This document shows positions 8,959 to 18,135 of a DNA stretch of 64,000 nt, in pieces. Origin of the DNA: DATKDF01 sp963752045 (GTDB lineage: Bacteria; Acidobacteriota; Vicinamibacteria; Vicinamibacterales; SCN-69-37); assembly GCA_963752045.1 (NCBI GenBank), contig CAVVWN010000013.1, positions 4,819-68,818 of the forward strand. The letters are read 5' to 3'. The first letter of the stretch is position 1, and every line of letters starts with the position of its first letter. The position numbers and the translations under genes are program-made. Under the pieces are notes generated by a model. That model ran no database searches and had not been told where the DNA came from. It was given only the letters and a program-made list of their open reading frames with translations.

Positions 8959-9110
8959 GCGGAGATTATCGCCGGGGCGGCGGCTTGCCGCACATACCGG
9001 ATGCCGGGAGGGCCATGTCAGGCCGAAGGGCGGCAGAGGGTGCTCAGACGTCGTCGGTCGAGGCTCGAAGGCGCTACCACGCGCTCGGAGGCTCAGCGCG
9101 GGAGCGCCGA

Positions 9111-11471
9111 CTACCGCGCGCGCAGCACGAGCCTGTGTGCCTGTGCCTCTTCGACCCGCGCGCGCGAGTACACCAGCGGAAAGTACACGTCGTCGGCCCA
9201 GAGCGGCAGCAGGTTGCCGTAGAACGGGCTGCCGGGCTGGCCCGACTGCCCCGGCGTGTTGGTCACGCGGGATCGATCCCAGTCCGCCACGTCGAAGATC
9301 TCGCGGTACGACGCGCCGTCGGCGGCCACCGTGCCCGCGCCACCGGGCCGCTCCACCGTCGGGAGGTCGAAGGCGTCGAGAAGCGGATGCGGGAACGCGC
9401 GCGTGTGCATGCGACCCCACCGCCACTCGGCCCAGTCACCGCCCTGCTCGTTCCGAAGCTCGGCAACCGCGCGGCCCAGGCTCGCCTCATGCGCGGCCTG
9501 GCGATCTGCGACGGGCCGGCTCGTGTCGCGCTCATCGGCCGCCGAGGCGCTGCGCCACGCGCTGTAGAGGGCGGCGGCCGCGCTGTCCCGATCGAGCACC
9601 GCGTTCCAGCCGGCAAGCAGCGCGCGGGCGCGCTCGATCTCGGGCGACGCCGCGCTCCAGCCCTTGAAGAGCGCAAGCTCGGCTTCGGCGCGGAGCGACA
9701 GGGCGTCGAGTTGCATGCGCTCGTGGTCGTCAAGCGTGTACTGCCGGCCCGGCCGTACCATCTGCAGCAGCCGATCGATACGCTCGAACCCGTCGGTCTG
9801 CCGCTTGAACATCAGGGGCGGTGCGTATCCGGGCGGCTGGATGTTGTGGTTTGCCGTGGCGACGAATCCGCGATCGGGGTTGAGTTCGCGAGGGAGGTCC
9901 GTCCGGAAACCGCGCCATTCGTAACGCCCGTCACCCGGAACGGGCAGCCGGCCCGACCACTTTCCGCCGTCGCGGTCGGGCGTCAGCGCGGATGCCTGCC
10001 AGGAGATGTTGCCGTCCACGTCGCCGCAGATGAGGTTCTCCGTCGGCACCTTCCAGTACATGGCATCGTCGAGAAACGCGCGGCAGTCCCGCGATTGCGA
10101 GAGCCTGAGGCCGGCCAGGTACGACGCCGTGCCGGGTTCGAGAAGGGCCGACCGCAGCGCGTACGCCCGGTGACGCTCACGATCCTCGTGGAAGATGGGA
10201 CCGTGCCGGCTGAATTTGAGCTCGGCGATCTCGGGCGCCGCGCCCTTTACGGCAATTTCTTCGCGAACGATGCGAAGCGGCTCCCATCCGTCGAGCCAGC
10301 GGACCTCGTTCGCGTTGGCCGGGTTGAGCTCCTCGACGTACACGTCTTCCTGATCGGTGCCGACAATCGTCAGCCCCCAGCCAAGACGTTCGTTGTGGCC
10401 GATCGCCACGCCGACAAAGGGCGGCTCGACCGCGCCGATGACGTTCCACCCCGGCGCGACCAGATGAACGATGTACCGCAGTGACGGGTTGGTCACCTCG
10501 CGATGCGGGTCGTTGACGACGACGGGTTTCCCGGTGGCCGAGAGCCGCCCGCTCACGACCCAGTTGTTCGACCCGGGCGGGCCGTCGATCGCACCGGCGT
10601 CCTGTCTGGGCCGGCTGAAGCCGGCCCCTCCGGCAACACCCGCTGGCGTCACGCCGTCCGACGGAGGGGCGGGCTTCAGCCCGCCCGATATCCAGCTCCG
10701 GTAGGGCTCGACGATCTCCGGTTGGCTCGCGCCCCGGCCGCGACCGCCGCGGCCGCCGGTCGTGACGCCGGCCATGATGGAGACGTCGAGGCCGGCGGGA
10801 ACGACCAGGTCGTCCCACGGGTCTGGCCGGTCCTGCCGGTTGGCGGCCTCGACACCGAGCCGCGCGACGCTCTGCGCGAGGCGCAGCTCAGCCGTCGCGT
10901 TGCCGAAGGTCGAAGACCTCAGCACGACCGTCTCGGCCGTCCAGCGCGACGGCGTGATGCCGGTGAGCTTGAACTCGACGGGCAGGTTGCCCTGGTGTGC
11001 GTCGATGTACGCGTTCACGCCCGCGGCGTACGCGTCGAAGATACTCCTGCCGTCCGGGTGGTAGCTCGTCCACTCACGGTCGTCCATCGGGCCGCGATAC
11101 TTGAGGAGCCGAGCCTGCCGGTCGCGCTCGAGCGCCTCGGGCCCGAGAACCTCGGAGAGACGCCCTTCCCGCTGGCGGCGCCACATCTCCATCTGCCACA
11201 GCCGGTCCTGGGCCATGACGTAACCCTGGGCCATGAAGAGGTCGTGGGTGTTCGCGGCGTAAATGTGCGGTACGCCCCACCGGTCGCGAATCACCTCGAC
11301 GTCGGAGCTGAGTCCGGGCAGCCGCTCCGCGCCGCTGATGGTCGACAGCGACTCGCGCGCGAGCGCGCGGAACCGCTCGTCGCCAGCTGTCTGCGACTCG
11401 ATCATCGCTGCGGACGTGGAGACCACGCCGGCAGCCAGGACCACGAACGCCGCGCGCATCGTTCCGCTCAT
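9111..11471 (-). CDS. Penicillin acylase family protein (N-terminal nucleophile hydrolase)
   Basis: 786 residues. The ATG at 11471 has a GGAGG 5 bases upstream and a signal peptide (MRAAFVVLAAGVV...). The alpha-chain part has the family pattern VEVIRDRWGVPHIYA and GYVMAQDRLWQMEMWRR. The catalytic N-terminal serine of the beta chain is Ser301 in GSNNWVVSG, released by self-cleavage after the Gly; NDPH and HNERLGWG follow. Such enzymes hydrolyse amide bonds of penicillins, acyl-homoserine lactones or other N-acyl compounds in the periplasm; the substrate cannot be told. A palindromic repeat element is inserted in frame just before the cleavage site (residues about 262-287). The gene begins 13 bases after the MscS gene, in the same operon. 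Confidence 0.87.
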   Translation of the reverse strand: MSGTMRAAFVVLAAGVVSTSAAMIESQTAGDERFRALARESLSTISGAERLPGLSSDVEVIRDRWGVPHIYAANTHDLFMAQGYVMAQDRLWQMEMWRRQREGRLSEVLGPEALERDRQARLLKYRGPMDDREWTSYHPDGRSIFDAYAAGVNAYIDAHQGNLPVEFKLTGITPSRWTAETVVLRSSTFGNATAELRLAQSVARLGVEAANRQDRPDPWDDLVVPAGLDVSIMAGVTTGGRGGRGRGASQPEIVEPYRSWISGGLKPAPPSDGVTPAGVAGGAGFSRPRQDAGAIDGPPGSNNWVVSGRLSATGKPVVVNDPHREVTNPSLRYIVHLVAPGWNVIGAVEPPFVGVAIGHNERLGWGLTIVGTDQEDVYVEELNPANANEVRWLDGWEPLRIVREEIAVKGAAPEIAELKFSRHGPIFHEDRERHRAYALRSALLEPGTASYLAGLRLSQSRDCRAFLDDAMYWKVPTENLICGDVDGNISWQASALTPDRDGGKWSGRLPVPGDGRYEWRGFRTDLPRELNPDRGFVATANHNIQPPGYAPPLMFKRQTDGFERIDRLLQMVRPGRQYTLDDHERMQLDALSLRAEAELALFKGWSAASPEIERARALLAGWNAVLDRDSAAAALYSAWRSASAADERDTSRPVADRQAAHEASLGRAVAELRNEQGGDWAEWRWGRMHTRAFPHPLLDAFDLPTVERPGGAGTVAADGASYREIFDVADWDRSRVTNTPGQSGQPGSPFYGNLLPLWADDVYFPLVYSRARVEEAQAHRLVLRAR
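10609..10685. repeat. In-frame REP-like double-hairpin element inside the acylase gene
   Basis: Two hairpins with TGAA/TTCA loops: 10609-10626 (GGCCGGC stem) and 10668-10685 (GGCGGGC stem). They are part of a longer inverted repeat whose 24-nt arms (10609-10632 and 10662-10685) differ at only two positions, and those changes are compensatory within each hairpin. The 24-nt right arm recurs exactly at 58346-58369 between the 23S and 5S rRNA genes, so this is a dispersed element. It encodes a Gly/Pro/Ala-rich stretch 14 residues before the catalytic Ser301. Confidence 0.75.
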
Positions 11472-11484
11472 CACTGCCTCCAGA

Positions 11485-13971
11485 CTAGTCGCCACGCTCC
11501 GCACGGACCGTTTCCGCGTCGGCGTACTTGAGATGCACGTCGCGCTGCGGGAACGGGATCTCGATCCCCTCGGCCGCCAGCCGCCGACATACCGCGGCGT
11601 GAAGCTCGCTGTTGACGTTGAGGAAGTCCGGAAGGAACGTCCAGTACCGCAGGACGAAGTTCAGGGAACTGTCGCCGAAGCCGGTGAAGAGCGCGAGCGG
11701 CTCCGGGTCCTTCAGAACGAGCGCATGTCCGGCCGCCACCTCCCGCAGAATCCGCGACACGCGCTCCGGATCGGTGCCGTACGCCACGCCGACCTTGACG
11801 TCGGCCCGGCGCTTCTCGTCAGAGAGGCTCCAGTTGGTGAACTCACTGGAAATCAGCGTGGAATTCGGCACGGCCACGTCCGCTCCATCCCAGGTCCGAA
11901 TCCGGGTGGCGCGAATGCCGATGTCCGTGACGGCGCCGGCCACGTTGCCGACGCTGACGATGTCGCCGACGTTCAGAGGCCGCTCGAACAGCAGGATCAG
12001 CCCCGACACGAAGTTGCCGACGATGTTCTGCAGGCCGAGACCGATGCCCACGCCGAGCGCGCCGACGAGGAAGGCGATGCTGTTCAGGTCGATGCCGGCC
12101 GCACCCAGCGCAAACAGGAACCCGGCCGTGAGCAGCGCGTAGTGCAGGAGCTTGGAAATCACCTCTCCGGTCCCGCGCTGCAGCGCCATGCGGTCGTACA
12201 CCACGGCCGTCAGAAAGAACCGGAGGACGCTCGACACCACGGCCGCCACGACGAGCGTCGCGATCACGATAAACACGGCCCCAACCGTGAACTGAAGCTC
12301 GCCAACCGACAGGGTCTCGGCCATCACCGACTCCCCGTACGCAAGAAGCGGATCGGTGAACCGGAAGACCTCGATGAGAAGCAAGGCGAAGAAGACGAGG
12401 GTCACCCAGCGCATGCCGGCGTTGAGCTTCTCGGCCAGCCCCGTCGGCGCCTGCTGCATGATCGCGCCAAGCCGGGGAGGCGACGACCGGATGAGCAGAT
12501 CCAGGAAGCCGCGGAACATCTGCAGGAAGCCGTAGAGCAGCACGGCCCCGTAGGTGCCCTTGAGCACGCCGTTCTCGAGATACCCGGCCAGGAGCGTCGC
12601 GCCGATGACCTCGCTGATGAAGGCTACGCCGAGCAGTACGAGCGCGACGCGAATGCCGGCAACGGCCAACCGGTACCTTCCCGGTGCCGACCGGCCCAGC
12701 TGCCCGAGAAGCCAGCGCAGCCCGTAGGCCGTCATGCCGATGAGGGCCAGCTCCGTCACGCGCGCCGGAAACGCCGACTCCGGCAGCACGACCCTCGCGA
12801 TCGCATCGAGCACCGTGATGCCCGCCAGCCCCCACAGCGCGCGCGTGTAGTCGGGCGGGAGCAGCCGCGGAATGACGCGCAGCAGCGGCAGGAGGAGAAT
12901 CAGCGAATCCAGCTCGATCCGACCCTGCGAGATGGCGAGCGTCATGAAGGCGGGCAGGAGCGCCGCGGAGTACGGACGCTCGAGCGCCCGTCCGAGGTTG
13001 CGGACGGCCGGGCGATCGGAGTCGATCCACTCCGACGCGTGCCGGCGGATGAGCAGGAACGGCACGAGGAAGACGACGTACATCGCCAGCGTGAGCAGCA
13101 GGCTCGTGAGGGCGTAATCGAGCGCCAGGAGCAACGCGGCGCGTTCGGTATCGCTCAGTCCGCCCTCGCCTGTACCCGCAGCCGCCGGGCCGACTGGTTC
13201 GCCTGCCGGCGGCGGTTGGGGCTCGGGTGACACCCGTCTCCAGATCGGCGGCGCGTCCAGCCGCAGCATCCCCATACGTTCGGCTGCAGCAATCTCGCCG
13301 AGCTCTTCTTCGGTCAGCTGAATCTCGATGGCCAGCTCGGCGACCTGAGCCTCGAGGCCGAGCAACTCGTTGCGGTAGTCGCGGGCGAGCGCGTCGGCCG
13401 TCGCAATCTGCGTCTTGACGCGCTCGATGGTGGCGAGCGTCTCGGAGTCGACATTCTCCGCGGCGAGAATCTCCTGGGCCGCCGAGAGGTAGCGGGCCTC
13501 TTCGCCGAGCGTCGCAATGTCCTCTTCGACGGTCTTGCTCGCCTCGAGCAGCGTCGACTGCCAGTTCTGGAGCAGGCGGTCCGCCATTCGCCAGAGATCG
13601 CGCAGGTACCGGACGACGACGGTGGAACGATTGCTCCGGAGCTCCTCCTGGTTCTGCTCCATCACGGCCCTGAGCCCCAGGGCCAGGTCCGGCATGCGCC
13701 GGCGGATCTGGTCGATGTCGGCTCCGAGCCCGCGCGTCACACGCCGAACGACCCGCACGCTGCGCTCGAGCCTGACCGGGACCTCGTTGAGGTCGATGGT
13801 CGCTGGCGATGCTGGAGTTGGTCCGGCCTGCGGCGGCGATGGCGGCGCAGGATCGGTCTGGCCCTGGCCCGCGGCGGCAGATCCCGGCGGTACGGGAAGG
13901 ACCTGGGCGGTTGCCGGAATCCAGGAGGCGACCAGCACGGCGAAGACGACAATGAGGGCGGGACGGGGCAT
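11485..13971 (-). CDS. Mechanosensitive ion channel family protein (MscS), large MscK-like form
   Basis: 828 residues from ATG 13971, which gives a good signal peptide (MPRPALIVVFAVLVASW); the longer frame uses TTG. A periplasmic region rich in Pro, then coiled-coil (about residues 60-240), precedes roughly eight to ten membrane segments. The MscS core near residues 635-700 includes GLGLQNIVGNFVSG and FERPLNVGDIVSV, followed by the cytoplasmic beta domain and a C-terminal portal region with FPQRDVHL. The protein gates in response to membrane tension and protects against hypoosmotic shock. It is co-directional with the acylase gene 13 bases downstream. Confidence 0.88.
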   Translation of the reverse strand: MPRPALIVVFAVLVASWIPATAQVLPVPPGSAAAGQGQTDPAPPSPPQAGPTPASPATIDLNEVPVRLERSVRVVRRVTRGLGADIDQIRRRMPDLALGLRAVMEQNQEELRSNRSTVVVRYLRDLWRMADRLLQNWQSTLLEASKTVEEDIATLGEEARYLSAAQEILAAENVDSETLATIERVKTQIATADALARDYRNELLGLEAQVAELAIEIQLTEEELGEIAAAERMGMLRLDAPPIWRRVSPEPQPPPAGEPVGPAAAGTGEGGLSDTERAALLLALDYALTSLLLTLAMYVVFLVPFLLIRRHASEWIDSDRPAVRNLGRALERPYSAALLPAFMTLAISQGRIELDSLILLLPLLRVIPRLLPPDYTRALWGLAGITVLDAIARVVLPESAFPARVTELALIGMTAYGLRWLLGQLGRSAPGRYRLAVAGIRVALVLLGVAFISEVIGATLLAGYLENGVLKGTYGAVLLYGFLQMFRGFLDLLIRSSPPRLGAIMQQAPTGLAEKLNAGMRWVTLVFFALLLIEVFRFTDPLLAYGESVMAETLSVGELQFTVGAVFIVIATLVVAAVVSSVLRFFLTAVVYDRMALQRGTGEVISKLLHYALLTAGFLFALGAAGIDLNSIAFLVGALGVGIGLGLQNIVGNFVSGLILLFERPLNVGDIVSVGNVAGAVTDIGIRATRIRTWDGADVAVPNSTLISSEFTNWSLSDEKRRADVKVGVAYGTDPERVSRILREVAAGHALVLKDPEPLALFTGFGDSSLNFVLRYWTFLPDFLNVNSELHAAVCRRLAAEGIEIPFPQRDVHLKYADAETVRAERGD

Positions 13972-14076
13972 GTCCGGCACGATCCTATGCAACTTCGTCC
14001 GGATTCCGCCAATGTCGACGCGCAGGCGACCGCGCCGCCGCCGGAAGGCCCGTCGGGCCAGGGGCCGAGGCGCCCG

Positions 14077-14496
14077 CTACTTCGTCTTCTTCAGAACGGC
14101 ATAGACCTCGGCCTGATCCATGTTGGCCGGCCGCGTGCGGCCGCCCGGCGCGGCAAGGCCAAGCGCCATCGTCGCACCGTCGATCTCGACCAGGCCGAGC
14201 TGGATGCTGCCGGCGTCGTTGCCCGCAGTGATCGTCAGGTCAATCGCCATCGGCGTGGCCTTGGCGTCAACGGCGAAGGTACCGCGCTCGGTGACCTCGG
14301 TGCCCGTCCATTGCTCGTACTTGTCGCCGGTGAACACGAGGTAGGCCTCCGCTTCCGCCGGAACAGCCTCGCCATTGAAGGACGTGATGAGCCAGCTTCC
14401 CTGGAACCGCTCGAGCGCCTTCGTGCCGTCTTCCTGGGGAACGGCCTGGCCGGGCGTCACGAGGAGCAACGAGAGCAGGAGCAAACCGAGTGTCAT
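14077..14496 (-). CDS. Exported TIGR03067-domain protein
   Basis: 139 residues with a signal peptide (MTLGLLLLSLLLVTPGQA) and a GGAGG ribosome binding site 8 bases upstream of the ATG. The mature part matches the TIGR03067 pattern: a start like LERFQGSWLITSFNGEAVP, a middle with FTGDKYE and GTFAVDAKATP, and an end with a short strand and lysines. The family is small, beta-rich and probably lipocalin-like. It is common in Planctomycetes and Acidobacteria and its function is unknown. Confidence 0.7.
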   Translation of the reverse strand: MTLGLLLLSLLLVTPGQAVPQEDGTKALERFQGSWLITSFNGEAVPAEAEAYLVFTGDKYEQWTGTEVTERGTFAVDAKATPMAIDLTITAGNDAGSIQLGLVEIDGATMALGLAAPGGRTRPANMDQAEVYAVLKKTK

Positions 14497-14565
14497 GGCA
14501 GGAACCTCCGCGTGTAAGAGACGGCCTCGGGCTGCCGAAAGTTCTTTCGCCCTCCCGGCGGCAGC

Positions 14566-15231
14566 TCAGGCTCGCGCGTACTGGATGCCGGCCTTCGAGC
14601 GGCCGACGCCGGCGATGACGCCGAGCGATCGCAGGCAGAACGCCGCCTGCTGCGCGACCTTGCGGGACACGCCGGCTCTTCTGGCGATGTCGCCTGTGGT
14701 GAACCGGGGCGGAAGGCCTGCGGGCAGGAGCGCCGCGAGGTCCTCGGCGCTCGTGAACCGTCGCACGTCGAGCACGTCCCGCAGTCGGCGATCAATTGTC
14801 CGGTACCCGCCGCGGCCCCGGCGGGCGCGCCGGTCCGCCTGCTGCACCTCGACGACCGACACGAGCACGATCTCGAGCATCAGGTTCGGATGGTCGATGA
14901 GCGTCGGTATGCTCACGAGCTCCTCGAACAGCTGATACACCGAACGTCGCTTCGGCGACTTCCGCAGCGCTCCGCCCGGTCGCTCGAGGTACGTCTCGAC
15001 GGCGATGGGATGCACGAGCAGCATCCGGTGTTCGGCCAGCAACTCGTCGAACTTGCGCCCCATCGATGCGAACGACGTCGTCTGGATTTCGACGAGCAGG
15101 CCGGGACGACGGATGTCGACGACGAAACCGCCCACGAGGACCTCGAGCTCGTCGCCGGGCTCGGCGTAACGGGACTTCAGCGCGGCATGAAGCGACCCCT
15201 CGTTGAGGGTTCCAATGTGTGGAGGCGTCAC
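14566..15231 (-). CDS. Hypothetical protein with PD-(D/E)XK nuclease-like core and winged-helix C terminus
   Basis: 221 residues from GTG 15231 (TTG 15237 also fits), 10 bases after the stop of the VWFA gene. I do not recognise a named family. Residues 30-60 read GGFVVDIRRPGLLVEIQT, i.e. Asp39, Glu48 and Gln50 spaced as in PD-(D/E)XK nucleases with Gln in place of Lys. About residues 150-221 look like a small helix-turn-helix (TTGDIARRAGVSRKVAQQAAF). The combination suggests a DNA-acting protein, but this is inference from a short motif. Position inside an operon with VWFA and TPR proteins gives no functional clue. Confidence 0.55.
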   Translation of the reverse strand: MTPPHIGTLNEGSLHAALKSRYAEPGDELEVLVGGFVVDIRRPGLLVEIQTTSFASMGRKFDELLAEHRMLLVHPIAVETYLERPGGALRKSPKRRSVYQLFEELVSIPTLIDHPNLMLEIVLVSVVEVQQADRRARRGRGGYRTIDRRLRDVLDVRRFTSAEDLAALLPAGLPPRFTTGDIARRAGVSRKVAQQAAFCLRSLGVIAGVGRSKAGIQYARA

Positions 15232-15241
15232 GGGCAATCCG

Positions 15242-16096
15242 TCAGCCGATGTAGCCCGCGCGCGCGCGCACCAGGTACCGGCTGCCTCCCCGCACCTTGA
15301 CCTCCAGTGTGTGCCAGCCGGCGAGTGGCACGCCGTCCAGCGTGTAGCGCAGCACGTAGCTGTGCCGGAACTCGTCGAGCGCCGTGGCCACGGCCTGGCC
15401 CGTGAGCCGTTCGTGGCGCGCGCGGATGAGCCGCCCGCCGGTGACGAGCGAGAGCGCCTGGAGCCGTGCGACGGACACGGGCTCGCCGCCCGCAGCCGCC
15501 GGCAGGATCGTGTACACGACCGCGTCGGTGCGCCTGGCGACATCGAGAAGCGTGGCCTCGTCGAAGAAGCTGGCGTTGTCATTCGCGTCGCTCAGGACGA
15601 TGACGATCCGGCGGCGGTCGAGTGCGGGCACGGTCACCATCGCGAGACTCACCGCGTCGAAGAACGCGGTGCCGTCCGGCCCGCCGCGCTGGATCGAGAT
15701 GGCAACAGGCGGTTGCTGGCGCGACGTCGCGTCGGCGATCCGGGAATTGAACGTGATGACCTCGAAGCGATCCTGAGGAGCGAGGGTGTCGGCCACGAGG
15801 CGCATGGCCCGCAGGTACCGATCGAGGTCGTCTTCCGAAATGCTGCCGCTCGTGTCGAACACCAGCCGCAGGTCGATCGGCAGCAGGTTGAACTCCGCGG
15901 CGGAAACCGCCTGGGGGACGCCGTTGTCGAAGACCTCGAAGTCCTCCTTGCCGAGGCCAGCCACCGCCCGGCCGGCGTCGAATACCGCGACGTCGAGCGC
16001 CACGGCGTGCGTGGCCGCGCGGAAGACCTGCGGCGATGGATTCTGAGCGACAGCGAGCGCACTGGCGACGACCGCAACCAGCATCGGGCGGATCAT
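15242..16096 (-). CDS. VWFA-related protein (acidobacterial type)
   Basis: 284 residues. The ATG at 16096 has GGGAGG upstream and overlaps the stop of the preceding gene (ATGA). A signal peptide (to about residue 18) is followed by the characteristic VWFA-related Acidobacterial pattern: an N-terminal strand region with LGKEDFEVFDNGVPQ, then a von Willebrand A domain with the metal-binding DTSGSIS at residues 81-87, a second site in GPDGTAFFDAV, and VLSDANDNAS. The C terminus (YVLRYTLDG...W.TLEVKV) is also typical. Probably a periplasmic or surface protein-binding module; role unknown. Confidence 0.85.
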   Translation of the reverse strand: MIRPMLVAVVASALAVAQNPSPQVFRAATHAVALDVAVFDAGRAVAGLGKEDFEVFDNGVPQAVSAAEFNLLPIDLRLVFDTSGSISEDDLDRYLRAMRLVADTLAPQDRFEVITFNSRIADATSRQQPPVAISIQRGGPDGTAFFDAVSLAMVTVPALDRRRIVIVLSDANDNASFFDEATLLDVARRTDAVVYTILPAAAGGEPVSVARLQALSLVTGGRLIRARHERLTGQAVATALDEFRHSYVLRYTLDGVPLAGWHTLEVKVRGGSRYLVRARAGYIG

Positions 16097-17236
16097 CGGA
16101 CGGCCTCCCGGAGCTCGGCCAGCCAGCGCTCGACGAACCGCTGATCCGCCCCAGGGTAGTCCCACCATGGATCGGCCACGGCGGGCGCGCCGCTCCGGAG
16201 CGATCGCGCGAGCGTTTCGGCCTCATCCGCTCGATCGAGCCGAAAGAGCGCCAGCGACAAGCCGACGCTGGCCGACTGCGCGCCGGGGCGGGCCTCCAGT
16301 GCTGACGCGTACGCAGCGGCGGCGTCCTGATGGCGGTCGAGCGCGTCGAGGACGCGGCCTCTGAAGAGCGACCTCCAGTAGGCCAGGTCCCGGTCACCGG
16401 CAGGTTCGGCCGACTCGAGCCACTGGAGCGCGTCTGGCGCGTCGCCCTGCAGGAACAGCAGCCATCCGGAGCGCACGCGGGCTTCCGCGTGCGTCTCGTC
16501 CGCGGCGCCGGCCTCTTCGAGCAGGGCGATGGTCTCCCCGAGACAGGTGTGCCAGCGGCTGGACACGACCGCCCTCGGCGACGACATCAGGTCGCCCGGG
16601 CCGGGAAAATCGTCGCGGGCGTCGCGTGCCAGGGTTCGGAGGTCAGCGCCCGGGCGATTGCGGTCAGGACGCGTGTCCCAGCAGCGCCGTTCGTGCGCCA
16701 CGGCCCGCGCGAGGAGAAGCCGGGCATCGACGAAGGCCGAAGACGCTTCGGATCGGTCGGCGTTCACGAGGCCGCTCACGTACTGGTCGACGACGTCGGG
16801 CGCGGCGCTACGCAGCAGGATGCCCGTGGCGATGCGGTGCCACAGCCGCTCGAACGCGGCGGCGGATCCATCGGCCGTGGTGGGGCGCCCGGGCGCCGCC
16901 AGGTACCGCCGGCCCGCGCCGACGAGCGGGCGGACGAACTGCGGCGCCACGCGGGTCGAGACGTTGGCCAGCTCGAGCAGGAGCGCAGCCTTCCCGCGAT
17001 GCCAGCCGGCCAGCCATCGGTCGAGGCGTCGAGCGTCGGCCAGCCGGGCCGCACGGAAATCACTCGAGGTGGCGAAGGAACGGGCAACGACACCATCGTC
17101 GCCGCTCATGTATGCGGCAAGCACGGTGTCGAGGTTCGGCGGGGTGCCGAGACCGACTCCCCTGGCGGGCCGACGCCGGAAGAGACGCCGGCACGAGGCC
17201 GATCACCAACGCCAGGGTCAGACATCGGCGCGTCAT
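16093..17236 (-). CDS. Exported TPR-like repeat protein, frameshifted near its N terminus
   Basis: The main frame (16093-17124, opening at a GTG) encodes about 343 residues of helical, TPR-like sequence (e.g. ARVRSGWLLFLQGDAPDALQ and AAAAYASALEARPGAQSASV) ending in a WLAELREAV tail. A proper signal peptide (MTRRCLTLALVIGLVPASLPASA) starts at ATG 17236 in another frame. Removing one base from the four-base C run at 17159-17162 joins the two into one continuous protein. The gene overlaps the VWFA gene by 4 bases. Tetratricopeptide-like repeats usually mediate protein contacts; no partner is evident apart from the neighbouring VWFA protein. Confidence 0.6.
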
Positions 17237-17380
17237 CAATAGTGTTCCGCGAGGAGACGTCACTATACCCCCAACCCGGGAAAACGTCTGGCGCACCCGG
17301 TTTGGACAAGCCCGACGAGGTCAGCCAATGCTGTCGCAGCGGGCGCCCGTCGCAATTTCCGCGATCCGCCGTGGAGAGCC

Positions 17381-17398
17381 TTCTGCATTTTCTGCAAT
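17381..17398 (-). promoter_or_regulatory. Candidate operator, ATTGCAGAAAATGCA motif
   Basis: Read on the minus strand, this site is ATTGCAGAAAATGCAGAA. The 15-base core differs at one position from the perfect palindrome at 48481-48497. It lies about 80 bases upstream of the Uma2 gene. A shared regulator is possible; there is no direct evidence. Confidence 0.3.
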
Positions 17399-17478
17399 GC
17401 CCCACGCCTCTCGGCCGGAAATTGCGCGAGTGTCTCCTGGCACGGAACGAGCACCGCAGGCGATGTAGAATGGCCGGC

Positions 17479-18033
17479 GTGAGTGCAGTGCATCCGCGCG
17501 TGAGTTTCGCGGATCTGGAGCAGTGGCCCGACGACGGGCGCCGGTACGAGTTGTACGACGGCGAGGTCTTCGTGGTCCCTTCCCCGCTTCCGCTGCATCA
17601 GTTCGTGCTCGCGCGCCTGCACCTCGCCTTCGAGGACTACTGCAAGGCGCACGGCGGTATCGTGTTGTTCGCGCCACTCGACATCGTCCTCACGGACTTC
17701 GACGTCGTCCAGCCCGACCTGCTGTTCTTCACGGCAGACCGCGCGCACCTGATTCACCCGAAGCGGGTCACGCGCGCGGCGCCGGACCTGGCGATAGAAA
17801 TCCTCTCGCCCGGCACCGCCCGCAACGACCGGGGCCGCAAGCGCGAGCTGCTGGCGCGCCATGCCGTGCGCGAGTACTGGCTGATCGATCCCGACGTGCC
17901 GCGCATCGAGCTGTTCGCGCTCCGCGACGGCGCCCTCGTGGCTGCCTCCATCGCCGAAGGCTCCGACGCGGTGGCGTCGTCGCTGCTCCCGGCACTCACC
18001 CTCTGCGCTGCGGATTTCGTCCCGGCCGCTTGA
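17479..18033 (+). CDS. Uma2 family (DUF820) putative endonuclease
   Basis: About 184 residues of the Uma2/DUF820 family, which has a PD-(D/E)XK nuclease fold. Diagnostic stretches are YELYDGEVFVVPSP, VVQPDLLFF, a region reading PDLAIEILSPGT and REYWLIDP. A TAGAAT box at 17466-17471 ends 7 bases before GTG 17479, favouring a leaderless start there; ATG 17470 lies inside that box but is the other candidate. The much longer open frame upstream is antisense shadow of the TPR gene. The family's biological role is unclear; many members sit near mobile DNA or act alone, as here. Confidence 0.83.
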   Translation: MSAVHPRVSFADLEQWPDDGRRYELYDGEVFVVPSPLPLHQFVLARLHLAFEDYCKAHGGIVLFAPLDIVLTDFDVVQPDLLFFTADRAHLIHPKRVTRAAPDLAIEILSPGTARNDRGRKRELLARHAVREYWLIDPDVPRIELFALRDGALVAASIAEGSDAVASSLLPALTLCAADFVPAA

Positions 18034-18096
18034 ACGCCCCGGCGGGCGACTCCAGCAGAGCGCGTCGAACCAGCCTGCAGGCCGACTTCACGCCCC

Positions 18097-18123
18097 GCCG
18101 CGCCGAATCGTGACGGGAACCGG
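18097..18123. repeat. 27-bp exact repeat, copy 1
   Basis: Identical over 27 bases to 28213-28239. On the minus strand it encodes PVPVTIRRG in frame with the small ORF at 18136-18342 (but after that ORF's stop), followed by GA and TGA at 18088. The second copy encodes the same peptide near the end of the Rrf2 gene. Confidence 0.6.
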
Positions 18124-18135
18124 TTCGGCAGACGA

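Noticed and set aside
8959..9426. N-terminal extension of the tricorn-like protease
   Set aside because: The extension overlaps the acylase gene in another frame; the real signal peptide starts at 8958.
14113..15300. Prophage, insertion sequence or integrase genes anywhere in the window
   Set aside because: No transposase, integrase or terminal repeats with target duplications were found; the rearranged stretches show only fragments and palindromes.
16330..17478. A 380-codon upstream extension of the Uma2 gene
   Set aside because: It is antisense to the TPR-like gene and Arg/Gly-biased; the family-typical start is at 17470-17479.
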